Part shown: piece after piece, positions 1-8,282 of the stretch
How the letters are laid out: every line of letters begins with the position of its first letter
How positions within the stretch are numbered: the stretch's first letter is position 1
From: Oxalobacter sp.
Lineage (GTDB): Bacteria > Pseudomonadota > Gammaproteobacteria > Burkholderiales > Burkholderiaceae_D
NCBI GenBank assembly: GCA_017524145.1
Contig: JAFWUI010000044.1
Location: 1-38,865 of the forward strand
Direction: 5' to 3'
DNA: 38,865 nucleotides
The notes under the pieces: model-generated
What the model saw: the letters and a program-made list of their open reading frames with translations, nothing else
Told to the model about the DNA's origin: nothing
Databases searched by the model: none
Program-made: the position numbers and the translations under genes

Positions 1-140
1 AATAACCATGGAATGGATGGCGGAATACAATGAAATCCGCCCACATGAATCGCTTGGGAACCTGCCTCCACGGGCATTTTTGATGAAAAACAGCGGGAAA
101 ATCTCTAATTTAAGTTGTGCCTAAAATGGGGAGGTTTACA
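1..140 (+). mobile_element. IS3-family insertion sequence, right end (partial)
   Basis: The window opens inside an IS3-family element. The transposase reading frame ends at 124 and the element appears to end at ...TTTACA (140). Read inward from 140, the terminal bases (TGTAAACCTCCCC) resemble the outward end of the second element at the right of the window (TGTAGCCATCCCC). After one gap the two ends also share TAGG, CA, AAATT and GAG, as expected of imperfect terminal inverted repeats of one IS type. The rest of the element lies outside the window, so completeness and target duplication cannot be judged. Confidence 0.75.
2..124 (+). CDS. IS3-family transposase OrfB, C-terminal fragment
   Basis: The 40 visible residues carry the C-terminal integrase-core signature of IS3-family OrfB proteins: a WM..YN segment followed by RPHESLG and LPP..F. 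The DDE catalytic residues lie upstream, outside the window, except that the conserved region after the last acidic residue is visible. The protein stops at TAA 122-124, only 16 bases before the apparent element end, which is normal for this family. The IS407-like group is my best guess from the RPHESLG.LPP tail, but the subgroup is uncertain. The gene is truncated by the window edge, not necessarily in the genome. Confidence 0.8.
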   Translation: MTMEWMAEYNEIRPHESLGNLPPRAFLMKNSGKISNLSCA

Positions 141-233
141 ATGGAGCAGGTGATGGATGGCATCTGCCGCAGTCTCTACAGCCAGCTCAGGAACAATCCG
201 CAGATGGGGCTGGAGATGGAGAACCGGAGCTGA
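141..233 (+). CDS. Short leader or truncated ORF abutting the IS end
   Basis: A 30-residue ORF starts with ATG exactly at the base after the apparent IS end and stops at TGA 231-233, one base before the ATG of the next gene. A GGAGG sequence at 130-134, inside the IS terminus, lies 6 bases before this ATG and would serve as its ribosome binding site. The peptide (MEQVMDGICR... ending MENRS) matches no family I recognise. It may be the 3' remnant of a gene cut by the IS insertion, now translated from an IS-borne signal. It may also simply be non-coding. Its stop is placed for translational coupling to the hydrolase. Confidence 0.35.
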   Translation: MEQVMDGICRSLYSQLRNNPQMGLEMENRS

Positions 234-234
234 T

Positions 235-1098
235 ATGAAAAAAATCCTCAGTACATTGTTGTTGTGTATGGCTGCCAGTTTCCCGGCATACAGCCAGGGT
301 GTCCATTATTTCGGGCAGAAAGACCATGACACTGTCAGTCAGGTGCCTTATGGCAACAATGCAGCTGCCGGGCATTTTGTGAAAGTTGATGATGTCCGAA
401 TCTATTATGAGGTCTATGGCAAAGGGGAACCGGTGCTGGTGCTGCATGGCGGCGGGGTCGGCTGCACTTATGAGATGGGGCGGTTCATCGATGAACTGTC
501 AAAAGACCATCTGGTCATAGCACCGTCTACACGGGGGCATGGGAAATCTGGGATTGGCGTGAAACCGGTTACCTATGCGCAGAAAGCGGATGACATGATG
601 GCGGCGGTCAATCAGGTCACGAAGAAACCGATGGTGATCCTGGGGTTCTCGGATGGTGCCTATACGGCTTATAAGATTGCTGCGATGTACCCGGACCGGG
701 TCAGGAAGATTGTGGCGATCGGCGCAGGTGAGAATTTGCCAGGGCTACGGAAAATCCCGATGGCTAAGCTGGCGGATTTCGCTGCATTGGATCAACGGTT
801 CATTGATGAGAAGGTTGCGCTGTGTCCTGAACCCGATAAGCTTCAGGATTACCTGGACCGTTATTTCACGTTCTTCAATCAGGAAACCATCAGCAAGGCC
901 CTGTTCAGCAGCATCAGATGTCCTGTTCTGGTCATTGCCGGGGAAAAGGATGCCAACGCCCCTTTGGATACGGTCATCTCTGCCTATAAGATGATACCCA
1001 ATGCACAGCTGGCCATCATCGCCGATGCACCGCATCAGGCTTTCATCACGAATTTTGATGCTGTCTGGGCAAATGTCAAACCTTTCATGAAAGATTGA
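235..1098 (+). CDS. Secreted alpha/beta-fold hydrolase
   Basis: This is a 287-residue alpha/beta hydrolase, probably periplasmic. Residues 1-20 form a signal peptide (MKK, hydrophobic run, then AYS-Q), which supports the ATG at 235. The frame stays open upstream, but those residues look unlike a signal sequence. Visible hydrolase elements are the oxyanion HGGG at 71-74, the nucleophile elbow GFSDG with Ser139, an acid at Asp239 (GEKDA) and His267 (APHQAF), a complete catalytic triad. The substrate cannot be read from sequence; esters or lactones of small molecules are typical. It stops 3 bases before the Old Yellow Enzyme gene, so the two are probably co-transcribed. Its promoter is not visible and may lie in or beyond the IS. 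Confidence 0.85.
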   Translation: MKKILSTLLLCMAASFPAYSQGVHYFGQKDHDTVSQVPYGNNAAAGHFVKVDDVRIYYEVYGKGEPVLVLHGGGVGCTYEMGRFIDELSKDHLVIAPSTRGHGKSGIGVKPVTYAQKADDMMAAVNQVTKKPMVILGFSDGAYTAYKIAAMYPDRVRKIVAIGAGENLPGLRKIPMAKLADFAALDQRFIDEKVALCPEPDKLQDYLDRYFTFFNQETISKALFSSIRCPVLVIAGEKDANAPLDTVISAYKMIPNAQLAIIADAPHQAFITNFDAVWANVKPFMKD

Positions 1099-1101
1099 AT
1101 C

Positions 1102-2085
1102 ATGGATAGATTATTGGATAAACCGTTACCGCTTAAAACCATCATGCTTCGCAACCGGATTGCGATGCCGCCGATGGCGACAGAACTGTCGGTCAATGAT
1201 GTACCGTCCGATGCATTGATTGACTATTACCGGAAACGTGCGAAAGCCACAGGACTGATCATTGTCGAGCATGAATATGTCTCGTTGGAAGGAAAAGCCA
1301 GCCCTAGGCAGCTTTCGATGGCGGAAGGTGTGGATATTGCGGCTTACCGCAGGCTGACGGATGCAGTCCACAGTCAGGGAGCAGCAATCATTGCGCAGGT
1401 CAACCATGCCGGTGCTGATGCCTTTGACGATAAGCTGCCCGTGATTTCTGCCAGTGATATCCGTTTCTGGCGGAGTGCGTTCCAGGCAAAGGCAATGACG
1501 TTGGGTGATATCGTGCGTATCAAGGAGTGTTTTGTCAATGCAGCGGTGCAGTCAAAAGCGGCGGGGTTTGATGGCGTGGAAATCCATTCGGCCCATGGTT
1601 ATCTTTTGAACCAGTTTTATTCACCGTTGACCAATCTGCGGACGGATGACTACAACGGCAAGACGATGGAAGGCCGTACCCGCCTGCATTGTGAAATCAT
1701 CCAGGCGGTCCGTGAAGCGGTTGGGCAGGACTATGTCGTTGCCATCCGTTTTGGTGCCTGCGACTATATGGATGGTGGCAGCCAGATTGCGGAGATTCCA
1801 GAGGCAGCCAGACGGTTTGTGGATGCAGGGGTAGACCTGATTGACATTTCGGGAGGCTTGAGTGGGTATATGGTGCGAGGTGCTTCCCAGCCTGGCTGGT
1901 TTGCCGAATTGAGCCGTCCTGTAAAAGAGACCGTCAATGTGCCTGTCTTGCTGACAGGCGGTGTCCAGACTGGACAGGATGCGGAAGGGTTGCTTCAGGA
2001 AGGAGCTGCAGACCTGATTGGGGTAGGGCGTGCGATGATGCAGGATGCTGACTGGTCTGAACGGGCGCTCCAGCATGCTGGATGA
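1102..2085 (+). CDS. NADH:flavin oxidoreductase, Old Yellow Enzyme family
   Basis: This 327-residue single-domain FMN TIM barrel belongs to the Old Yellow Enzyme family, which reduces activated C=C bonds or related electrophiles with NAD(P)H. Seen in sequence: the N-terminal LRNRIAMPPMAT strand that contacts FMN, the AQVNHAG segment, the family signature around VEIHSAHGYLLNQF(Y)SP, DLIDISGG, and the C-terminal phosphate-binding LLTGGVQTG and LIGVGRAMM. At about 330 residues it lacks the C-terminal Fe-S/flavin domains of 2,4-dienoyl-CoA reductase-type members. It begins 3 bases after the hydrolase stop and is followed 34 bases later by a lipoprotein gene, suggesting a three-gene operon. The actual substrate is unknown. 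Confidence 0.9.
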   Translation: MDRLLDKPLPLKTIMLRNRIAMPPMATELSVNDVPSDALIDYYRKRAKATGLIIVEHEYVSLEGKASPRQLSMAEGVDIAAYRRLTDAVHSQGAAIIAQVNHAGADAFDDKLPVISASDIRFWRSAFQAKAMTLGDIVRIKECFVNAAVQSKAAGFDGVEIHSAHGYLLNQFYSPLTNLRTDDYNGKTMEGRTRLHCEIIQAVREAVGQDYVVAIRFGACDYMDGGSQIAEIPEAARRFVDAGVDLIDISGGLSGYMVRGASQPGWFAELSRPVKETVNVPVLLTGGVQTGQDAEGLLQEGAADLIGVGRAMMQDADWSERALQHAG

Positions 2086-2119
2086 TGGAAAAGGGATGCT
2101 GGCCAGACGGTAGGACACC

Positions 2120-2647
2120 ATGGAAAAAGGGTTTTCATTATGGGTAATCCTGTTGATGGGGATTGCTATGACGGCTTGCAATGCAGGACAACCAACAGCA
2201 CCCAAGGCGCCGGCAGGCAATCAGGAGAGGACGGTTCAGAAAATGGCTTCCGATGAAAACACCGCTCAATCAACGGCTTTTGTCATGAGGGACAAGGCGG
2301 TCCGGAAGATGGCACTCAGCACTGGAGACCTGAACTTTACCTTTGATACAGAAGACAATGAGACGGTCCGGGCTTTGGGAGGCAGGTTTCCGCTGAAACT
2401 GAAGATGGCTGACCTGAACGGCAACGAGAAATATGCCTATCTGTCTGAACCATTGCCTGCCAAGCCAGAAAGTGTCGGCAGGATAAAGGCAGGGGATGTC
2501 ATGCTGTTCGGGGACAACTGCCTGGTGGTTTTCTACAAGGATTTCGAGACGTCATACCGCTATACCCGCATCGGTCATATCGGGAACAGCACATTGCTGA
2601 CGGAAGCCTTGGGATCCGGCGATGTCGAGGTGACTTTCGGCCGGTAA
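2120..2647 (+). CDS. Cyclophilin-like-fold lipoprotein
   Basis: The 175-residue product starts with a lipoprotein signal: a short basic N-terminus, a hydrophobic stretch and a lipobox ending in TAC (Cys20). It should therefore be lipid-anchored in the envelope. A low-complexity linker rich in Ala, Pro, Thr and Gln follows to about residue 60. The remaining ~115 residues resemble the bacterial cyclophilin-like fold family that often accompanies flavin and redox enzymes. The matching features are a beta-rich domain with a pattern like FPLKLKMADLNGNEKYAYL, GDVMLFGDNCLVVFYKDF and the closing YTRIGHI. These proteins lack demonstrated prolyl isomerase residues, and no activity can be claimed. It is the last gene before a strong terminator. 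Confidence 0.7.
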   Translation: MEKGFSLWVILLMGIAMTACNAGQPTAPKAPAGNQERTVQKMASDENTAQSTAFVMRDKAVRKMALSTGDLNFTFDTEDNETVRALGGRFPLKLKMADLNGNEKYAYLSEPLPAKPESVGRIKAGDVMLFGDNCLVVFYKDFETSYRYTRIGHIGNSTLLTEALGSGDVEVTFGR

Positions 2648-2668
2648 GTAGTCTGCATCCCTCATAGA

Positions 2669-2695
2669 AAACGGCTGGAGCTCATCCAGCCGTTT
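2669..2695. terminator. Bidirectional intrinsic terminator
   Basis: A perfect 11-bp stem (AAACGGCTGGA / TCCAGCCGTTT) with a 5-base loop lies between the convergent lipoprotein gene and the minus-strand alcohol dehydrogenase gene. A/T ends on both sides make it usable in both directions. Confidence 0.8.
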
Positions 2696-2715
2696 CTGCC
2701 AGCGGAAGGGGAACC

Positions 2716-3798
2716 CTATTCTGTGGTGATGGCGATTTTCAGGACACCGTCACGGGCATTGGCGAACAGGTCATAGGCTTCTTCAATCTGGTCGAGTCTG
2801 AAGCGGTGGGTGACCAGCTGCTGCATATCGACACGACCGCTCTGGACGACATTGAGCAGCCTGCGCATCCGTTCCTTGCCGCCAGGGCAGAGGGTGGTGA
2901 CAATCGCCTGGTCTGCCAAGCCAGCGGCGAAGGCATCGCCTGGCACTTTCACACCACCGGAATAGACACCCAGGCTGGACAGGACGCCACCGGGTTTCAA
3001 GACCCGCAGGCAGCTTTCAAAGGTGCCTTGCGTACCCAATGCCTCGATGGCGACATCAACACCTTGGCCGTTGGTGAATTTCATGATTTCTTCAATCGGG
3101 TCCTTTTCACGGAAGTTGATGGTGATGTCAGCGCCCATGCGTTTCGAGATTGCCAACCGTTCCGGGATACCGTCAACAGCGATGATTTTTGTCGCTCCCC
3201 TCAATTTGGCGCCTGCGGTCGCACAGAGACCGATAGGACCTTGGGCGAAGACTACCACGGTATCGCCAATCTTGACCCTGCCGCTTTCTGCACCAGAGAA
3301 GCCGGTACTCATGATGTCCGGGCACATCAGTACCTGTTCATCGGTGAGGTCATCGGGAATCGGTTCCATGTTTGCCATGGCATCAGGAACCAGCAGGTAT
3401 TCTGCCTGACAGCCATCAATGGTGTTGCCGAATTTCCAGCCACCAATCGCTTTCCAGCCATAGGCACCCAGTCCGTTGTTCCCACATTGGGATGGATGGT
3501 TGTCCAGACAGGCGTAACAGTGTCCACATGGTGTGATGGCACCGACGATGACACGTTGGCCGATCTGGTAACCGGTGACGCCGGCACCCAGTTCGGTGAT
3601 GACACCGACCGGTTCATGACCGATGATCAGGCCCGGTCTGACAGGGTATTCGCCTTTGAGGATGTGGACATCAGTCCCGCAGATGGTGGTGGTTGTCACT
3701 TTGATGACGGCTTGACCGGGACCGGCTTTGGGAATGGGCTTTTCATCAAGGATGATCTGCCCAGGCTTGACGAAAACGGCAGCTTTCATGGTACGCAT
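2716..3798 (-). CDS. Zinc-dependent alcohol dehydrogenase (medium-chain)
   Basis: The 360-residue protein is a medium-chain, zinc-dependent NAD(P)-linked alcohol dehydrogenase. Catalytic zinc ligands are visible in TTICGTDVH and GHEPVG. A structural-zinc motif C-x2-C-x2-C-x7-C (CGHCYACLDNHPSQC) is present. The Rossmann segment is VVFAQGPIGLCA. The closest relative I recall is the Cupriavidus/Ralstonia-type broad-range secondary alcohol/acetoin dehydrogenase, which shares TTTTICGTDVHILKGEYPV and CPGGKERMRRL. I place the start at 3798 because GGAGG lies 8 bases upstream of that ATG. The in-frame ATG at 3813 would put the ribosome binding site inside the gene. It is monocistronic and convergent with the upstream operon. 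Substrate specificity is unproven. Confidence 0.9.
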   Translation of the reverse strand: MRTMKAAVFVKPGQIILDEKPIPKAGPGQAVIKVTTTTICGTDVHILKGEYPVRPGLIIGHEPVGVITELGAGVTGYQIGQRVIVGAITPCGHCYACLDNHPSQCGNNGLGAYGWKAIGGWKFGNTIDGCQAEYLLVPDAMANMEPIPDDLTDEQVLMCPDIMSTGFSGAESGRVKIGDTVVVFAQGPIGLCATAGAKLRGATKIIAVDGIPERLAISKRMGADITINFREKDPIEEIMKFTNGQGVDVAIEALGTQGTFESCLRVLKPGGVLSSLGVYSGGVKVPGDAFAAGLADQAIVTTLCPGGKERMRRLLNVVQSGRVDMQQLVTHRFRLDQIEEAYDLFANARDGVLKIAITTE

Positions 3799-4027
3799 AG
3801 ACTTTCCCTCCATATCAATATCTCAAGGTGTGCAGACATTCAGGTATGACGGCACAGAAATGACCAACAGGGGCATGCTGCGTTTCAGCTTTCATCGGTA
3901 TCCGATTGAAAACCGGAACGGAAAACCAATGCCTTTACCGGATAGGTTACCCTGCATGATGGCACCTGTCCAGTCAGGAATTCCGTTATTTGACAGGCTG
4001 TCCAGGCAATATCAGAAGATTGGATGG
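3799..4027. other. Gene-poor spacer upstream of the alcohol dehydrogenase
   Basis: This 229-base spacer holds the upstream region of the minus-strand dehydrogenase and the downstream end of minus-strand rmuC. I see no convincing ORF, RNA gene or strong hairpin. A promoter for the dehydrogenase must lie here unless transcription reads through from rmuC. Confidence 0.4.
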
Positions 4028-5701
4028 TCAAGCCTCTTTATCTTCTTCGGTTTCTGTTTCATCAATATCTGATTCAACGGTATCCAATCCCAACAGGGGA
4101 ACACTCTGGTTGCTTGGCAGTTCTTCAACGGACCGGAGCCTGCGGTCCATCGCCCGGGTACGTACCTCAGCTTTTTCGATGTTCTTGGTGACCCGTTCAA
4201 GGGCTTTTTTCGTATTGGCCAGCACTTCGCCGAATTTGCCGAATTCCGTCTTGACAGCGCCAAGGATCTGCCAGACTTCTGACGAACGTTTTTCGATGGC
4301 AAGCGTCTTGAAGCCCATCTGGAGGCTGTTGAGCAATGCGGTCAGTGTGGAAGGTCCAGCGATATTGATCCGGTATTTACGCTGGATGCTGTCAGCCAAT
4401 CCAGGCCGTCTGACGGCTTCAGCATAGAGTCCTTCGGTCGGGAGGAACATCAGTCCAAAGTCAGTGGTGTATGGGGCAGCAAGGTATTTCTCTGAGATGG
4501 TCTTCGCCTGGGCATCCAATGCGCTTTCCAGTTCTTTGCCGGCAGCGGCGACACCAGCGGCATCACCCGCTTCGGAAGCCTGGACAAGGCGTTCATACTG
4601 TTCTTTCGGGAATTTCGCATCAATCGGCAGCCAGACCGGTTCATCCTGATTGTTTTTACCCGGCAGTCTGACGGCATATTCGACAAAAGCGCCTGAACCA
4701 GGGATGGTTTCGACATTCTTTGCATACTGCCCGTCAGTCAGCATCTGTTCCAGGATCATGCCGAGCTGGACTTCGCCCCAGGTTCCCCGGGTCTTTACAT
4801 TGGTCAATACCCGTTTCAGGTCACCAACCCCCTGTGCCAGCTGGGTCATCTCACCCAGGCTCTTATGGACGTTTTCAAGGCGTTCAGAAACCAGCCGGAA
4901 AGATTCGCCAAGACGCTGTTCCAATGTGTCATGCAGTTTTTCATCGACGGTCTTGCGCATTTCATCGAGTTTGGTGGCGTTGTCCTTCTGCATCTGGGTA
5001 ATTTTGGTTTCCAAGGTATTGCGTACCTCTGTGATGCCTTTCTGATTGGCTTCTGCCATGGTGTTCAGCGATTCCTGGACCGATGTCCGAAGGGTGTTGA
5101 TGCTGTCTGCCTGTTCTTTCCGGGCTGCTGTGGAGGTGTCGGTGAGGGCTTTCCGCATGGTTTCCAGTTTTTCATCGTTGGTGGCGGTCAGTTTCTCAAG
5201 GTTTGAGGCAAAGAAGCCCAGTTTTTCGGCATTGTCGGCCTGAAGGGAAAGAATCTTGTCTTCCAGTGTCTGACGGATGTCATTCAGCCGGTTGTTGTTG
5301 GTGGTGGTGATGTTCTGGAATGATTCGCTGATTGCGGTGTTCATCTGCCCCAAGGTAGTCTGCTGTTCCTGGCGTGACTGGGATGCTGAATTGGCCAATG
5401 ATTCACGGAGCTGCTCGATTTTTGCGGAATAGGTGGCTTCAAAGGTTTTCAGCCGCTGGTCCTGCGAAGCGAGCTGGTTGTTGATGACCTGCTGGAGATT
5501 GGTGACCTGTCCTGCCAGTTCAACCCGGTTTCCCCGTGATTCGGTCTGCAGGTGCTGCTGTACCTGCTGGATGATTTCTGTCTGGACTTTCTGGAGTTCT
5601 GCTTCAGAAAGCCGGTTCCTGGATTGGCGGAGCAGAATGAAGATGAGGATAACCAGCAGGATCAGGCAAAGTCCTGACAGGATTACCGGGATGATAGGCA
5701 T
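4028..5701 (-). CDS. rmuC: DNA recombination protein RmuC
   Basis: The 557-residue protein has the RmuC architecture: one N-terminal membrane helix (about residues 4-25), a long Gln/Lys/Glu-rich coiled coil (about 30-290), and the RmuC nuclease-like domain. Domain landmarks are RGTWGEVQL, WLPIDAKFP.EQYERL, TTDFGLMFLPTEGLYAEA and the GPSTLTALLNSLQMGFKTLAI stretch. It limits inversions and is thought to act with DNA-processing nucleases at the membrane. It is longer than the E. coli protein, mainly through coiled coil. A Glu/Asp-rich tail ends the protein. It is divergent from prfA, with about 100 bases between the two starts. Confidence 0.93.
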   Translation of the reverse strand: MPIIPVILSGLCLILLVILIFILLRQSRNRLSEAELQKVQTEIIQQVQQHLQTESRGNRVELAGQVTNLQQVINNQLASQDQRLKTFEATYSAKIEQLRESLANSASQSRQEQQTTLGQMNTAISESFQNITTTNNNRLNDIRQTLEDKILSLQADNAEKLGFFASNLEKLTATNDEKLETMRKALTDTSTAARKEQADSINTLRTSVQESLNTMAEANQKGITEVRNTLETKITQMQKDNATKLDEMRKTVDEKLHDTLEQRLGESFRLVSERLENVHKSLGEMTQLAQGVGDLKRVLTNVKTRGTWGEVQLGMILEQMLTDGQYAKNVETIPGSGAFVEYAVRLPGKNNQDEPVWLPIDAKFPKEQYERLVQASEAGDAAGVAAAGKELESALDAQAKTISEKYLAAPYTTDFGLMFLPTEGLYAEAVRRPGLADSIQRKYRINIAGPSTLTALLNSLQMGFKTLAIEKRSSEVWQILGAVKTEFGKFGEVLANTKKALERVTKNIEKAEVRTRAMDRRLRSVEELPSNQSVPLLGLDTVESDIDETETEEDKEA

Positions 5702-5758
5702 GGCTGCTTCCTTGAAGAAAATATTGAAACCTTAATGGTCTCATATTGAAGGGTCTCG

Positions 5759-5764
5759 TATAAT
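5759..5764 (+). promoter_or_regulatory. Candidate -10 box for prfA
   Basis: A consensus TATAAT lies 44 bases upstream of the preferred prfA start in the rmuC/prfA divergent spacer. No good -35 box is visible at 16-18 bases. A GGTCTC repeat occurs twice just upstream (5737 and 5752). The call rests on the hexamer and its position only. Confidence 0.45.
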
Positions 5765-5807
5765 GCTGTTTTACCGTATTTCTTGATTTTGTGCGACATA
5801 AATGACG

Positions 5808-6890
5808 ATGAAACCGACAATGCTGGCACGGTTGGAGAACCTGTCCAACCGGCTGACGGAAATCAATGAGCTGTTGACTCTACCGGAAGTCATTGCACAG
5901 CAGGACCAGTTCAGGAAGCTGAACAAGGAACATGCTGAACTGTCACCGGTTGTTGCACTGTTCAATGAATACCGGCAGGTTTCTTCTGATATCGAAACGG
6001 CTCAGGAAATGCTGGCTGACCCTGAGATGAAAGCTTTTGCCCAACAGGAAATCGATGACGGTGTGGAACGGTTGCAGGGTATTGAGAATGAGCTCCAGAT
6101 CCTGTTGCTGCCGAAAGACCCGAACGATGAACGGAATGTCTTCCTGGAAATCCGGGCAGGGACGGGAGGCGATGAATCAGCATTGTTTGCCGGGGACCTG
6201 CTCAGGATGTATACCCGTTATGCGGAAAAGAACCGTTGGCAGGTTGAAATGGTTTCTTCATCGATGTCTGACCTTGGCGGCTACAAGGAAGTCATCGTCC
6301 GGCTGTCCGGCGACAGTGTCTATTCCCGGCTGAAATTCGAGTCTGGCGGACACCGTGTCCAGCGGGTTCCTGTGACGGAAACCCAAGGGCGTGTGCATAC
6401 ATCCGCCTGTACGGTTGCCGTGATGCCTGAAGCCGATGATGTCAGTGATGTGCAGATCAATCCAACGGAAATCCGTATCGATACTTTCCGGGCTTCCGGT
6501 GCGGGTGGGCAGCATATCAACAAGACGGATTCTGCAGTCCGGATAACCCATCTGCCGACAGGAATCGTTGTGGAATGCCAGGATGACCGGAGCCAGCACA
6601 AGAACAAGGCCCAGGCGATGCAGGTGCTGGCTGCAAGGCTCAAAGACAGGCAGCTGCAGGAGCAGCACGCGAAGGAAGCTGCTGAACGCAAGAGCCTGAT
6701 CGGTTCCGGTGACCGCAGTGAACGGATCCGTACCTATAACTTTCCGCAAGGACGTGTCACCGACCACCGCATCAACCTGACTTTGTACAAATTGGAATTC
6801 ATCATGGATGGAGACCTGGATGAACTGCTCAATGCGCTGGCAGCAGAAAGGCAGGCAGAACTGCTGGCAGAAATGGGGGAATCCCATTAA
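5808..6890 (+). CDS. prfA: Peptide chain release factor 1
   Basis: RF1 recognises UAA and UAG in the ribosomal A site and triggers peptide release. The sequence has the GGQ catalytic motif at residues 233-235 and the PxT stop-codon recognition tripeptide as PVT at 188-190. Counting from the ATG at 5808 places both motifs exactly at the E. coli RF1 positions and gives 360 residues beginning MKPTML. An ATG two codons upstream (5802) is possible, but no ribosome binding site distinguishes them. The Gln in GGQ is the target of PrmC methylation, and prmC lies two genes downstream. No hemA gene is immediately upstream, unlike many proteobacteria. Confidence 0.97.
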   Translation: MKPTMLARLENLSNRLTEINELLTLPEVIAQQDQFRKLNKEHAELSPVVALFNEYRQVSSDIETAQEMLADPEMKAFAQQEIDDGVERLQGIENELQILLLPKDPNDERNVFLEIRAGTGGDESALFAGDLLRMYTRYAEKNRWQVEMVSSSMSDLGGYKEVIVRLSGDSVYSRLKFESGGHRVQRVPVTETQGRVHTSACTVAVMPEADDVSDVQINPTEIRIDTFRASGAGGQHINKTDSAVRITHLPTGIVVECQDDRSQHKNKAQAMQVLAARLKDRQLQEQHAKEAAERKSLIGSGDRSERIRTYNFPQGRVTDHRINLTLYKLEFIMDGDLDELLNALAAERQAELLAEMGESH

Positions 6891-6930
6891 GGGTGTCCTG
6901 GACGACTGCCCAGACTGCCGGATGGGATGA

Positions 6931-7401
6931 ATGATGATGAAGCCCCGTAACCAGCTGTTTGCAATCAGTATCCTCTGCGCAGGATTCATCCTGGTGGCAT
7001 GGTACCTTCAGGTCTTCAGGATGGAACTGCCATGTCCGCTCTGTGTCCTCCAGCGGTATGCGTTCATCCTGATCGGCATTTTCTGCCTGGCCGGGGCTTT
7101 TCTGCGGAGAATCCGGCTGTTTTCGTTTCTTGGCAGCCTGACGGCTTTGGCCGGTGTTTATCTTGCTGGGTACCAGTTATGGGTGATTGCCCATCCGGTC
7201 ATCAAATGCGGCCGGGATGCGTTGGAGGAAATCGTCAATGGTTTCTGGCTGGCAAAGGCTGTGCCGGTCCTGTTCCGTTCTGAAAGCCTGTGCAGCGATG
7301 TTCCGGATACGTTTATGGTCTTGAATCCACCGCAGTGGGCATTGCTCTGGTTCCTCATCTTTGCAGTGGCTTTGTTCAGATTGGCCCGCCGAGGTGGTTG
7401 A
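6931..7401 (+). CDS. dsbB: Disulfide bond formation protein B
   Basis: This 156-residue inner-membrane quinone reductase should re-oxidise DsbA. Four membrane helices are evident. The first periplasmic loop has the redox pair C35-P-L-C38, and the second loop has the partner cysteines Cys93 and Cys121, matching the two essential pairs of DsbB. An Arg follows CPLC in QRYAF, near the quinone site. The gene sits between prfA and prmC, 40 bases after prfA and 3 bases before prmC, so it is probably co-transcribed with them. That is an unexpected partner for the release-factor pair. Several in-frame ATGs (6931, 6934, 6937) make the exact start uncertain by one or two residues. Confidence 0.93.
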   Translation: MMMKPRNQLFAISILCAGFILVAWYLQVFRMELPCPLCVLQRYAFILIGIFCLAGAFLRRIRLFSFLGSLTALAGVYLAGYQLWVIAHPVIKCGRDALEEIVNGFWLAKAVPVLFRSESLCSDVPDTFMVLNPPQWALLWFLIFAVALFRLARRGG

Positions 7402-7404
7402 CCG

Positions 7405-8256
7405 ATGGATTTCAGGGATGTTGTCAAGGCAGGGAATACGGTGGAGTCGGTATTCAGGGCTTCCTGTTTTAATGCGTTGGAACTGCGGATATTGATGGAA
7501 CAGGCTACGGGGTTGTCCCGTATCCAGCAGATCACCCAATCTGACCATGTCCTGACTGAGGAAGAAGCACAGAAGCTGTGTGCATTGCTTGAGCGCCGCC
7601 AATCCGGTGATCCGATTGCCTATATCACCGGGAAACGGGAGTTCTTTGGATTGCCTTTCCTGGTTTCGCCGGATGTGTTGATTCCACGTCCTGAGACGGA
7701 ATTGCTGGTTGAGCGGGCATTGGCTGTCTTGCCACAAGGGGGAAAGTTGGTTGATATGGGAACCGGTTCTGGAGCGATAGCGGTTTCTGTTGCACATGAG
7801 CGGCCGGATGCGGTGGTGATGGCAACCGATGTTTCGGAAGCTGCCTTGGCAGTTGCCAAGGCCAATGCCAACCAGATACTTGGGACTGATGGGCGGATCC
7901 GTTTCTGTCAGGGAAGCTGGTTCGAGGCGTTTGGTGCAGGGATGTCTTTCGATGTGATTGTCTCCAATCCGCCTTATATCCATCATCAGGATGCCCATCT
8001 GGGACAGGGTGATTTACGTTTTGAACCGAAAGGTGCATTGACGGATTTCTCAGATGGCCTGTCGGCACTGGTAGTATTGGTCGAAGGGGCTCCCCGTTTC
8101 CTGAAAACCGATGGTTGGCTGTTGATGGAGCACGGTTATAATCAGGCAAAGGCGGTCAGGCAGATGATGGACCAGCAGGGATTCACGGATGTGCAGAGCT
8201 GGCAGGACCTGGCAGGGATTGAACGGGTCAGCGGGGGACGCTGGACAGTTGGGTAA
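7405..8256 (+). CDS. prmC: Release factor glutamine methyltransferase
   Basis: PrmC (HemK) methylates the GGQ glutamine of RF1 and RF2. The 283-residue protein has the N-terminal helical release-factor-binding domain (about 1-85), the linker YITGKREFFG and IPRPETELLVE, the SAM-binding DMGTGSG at 117-123, and the substrate-glutamine NPPY motif at 188-191. It follows dsbB by 3 bases and is separated from its substrate gene prfA by that one gene. The family and pairing leave little doubt about function. Confidence 0.95.
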   Translation: MDFRDVVKAGNTVESVFRASCFNALELRILMEQATGLSRIQQITQSDHVLTEEEAQKLCALLERRQSGDPIAYITGKREFFGLPFLVSPDVLIPRPETELLVERALAVLPQGGKLVDMGTGSGAIAVSVAHERPDAVVMATDVSEAALAVAKANANQILGTDGRIRFCQGSWFEAFGAGMSFDVIVSNPPYIHHQDAHLGQGDLRFEPKGALTDFSDGLSALVVLVEGAPRFLKTDGWLLMEHGYNQAKAVRQMMDQQGFTDVQSWQDLAGIERVSGGRWTVG

Positions 8257-8282
8257 TGGATTGTAGTTAGGCAAAGGGAACC

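Noticed and set aside
2806-3849. A 347-codon plus-strand frame opposite the alcohol dehydrogenase
   Set aside because: The dehydrogenase has its zinc ligands and Rossmann motif; the other frame is a shadow.
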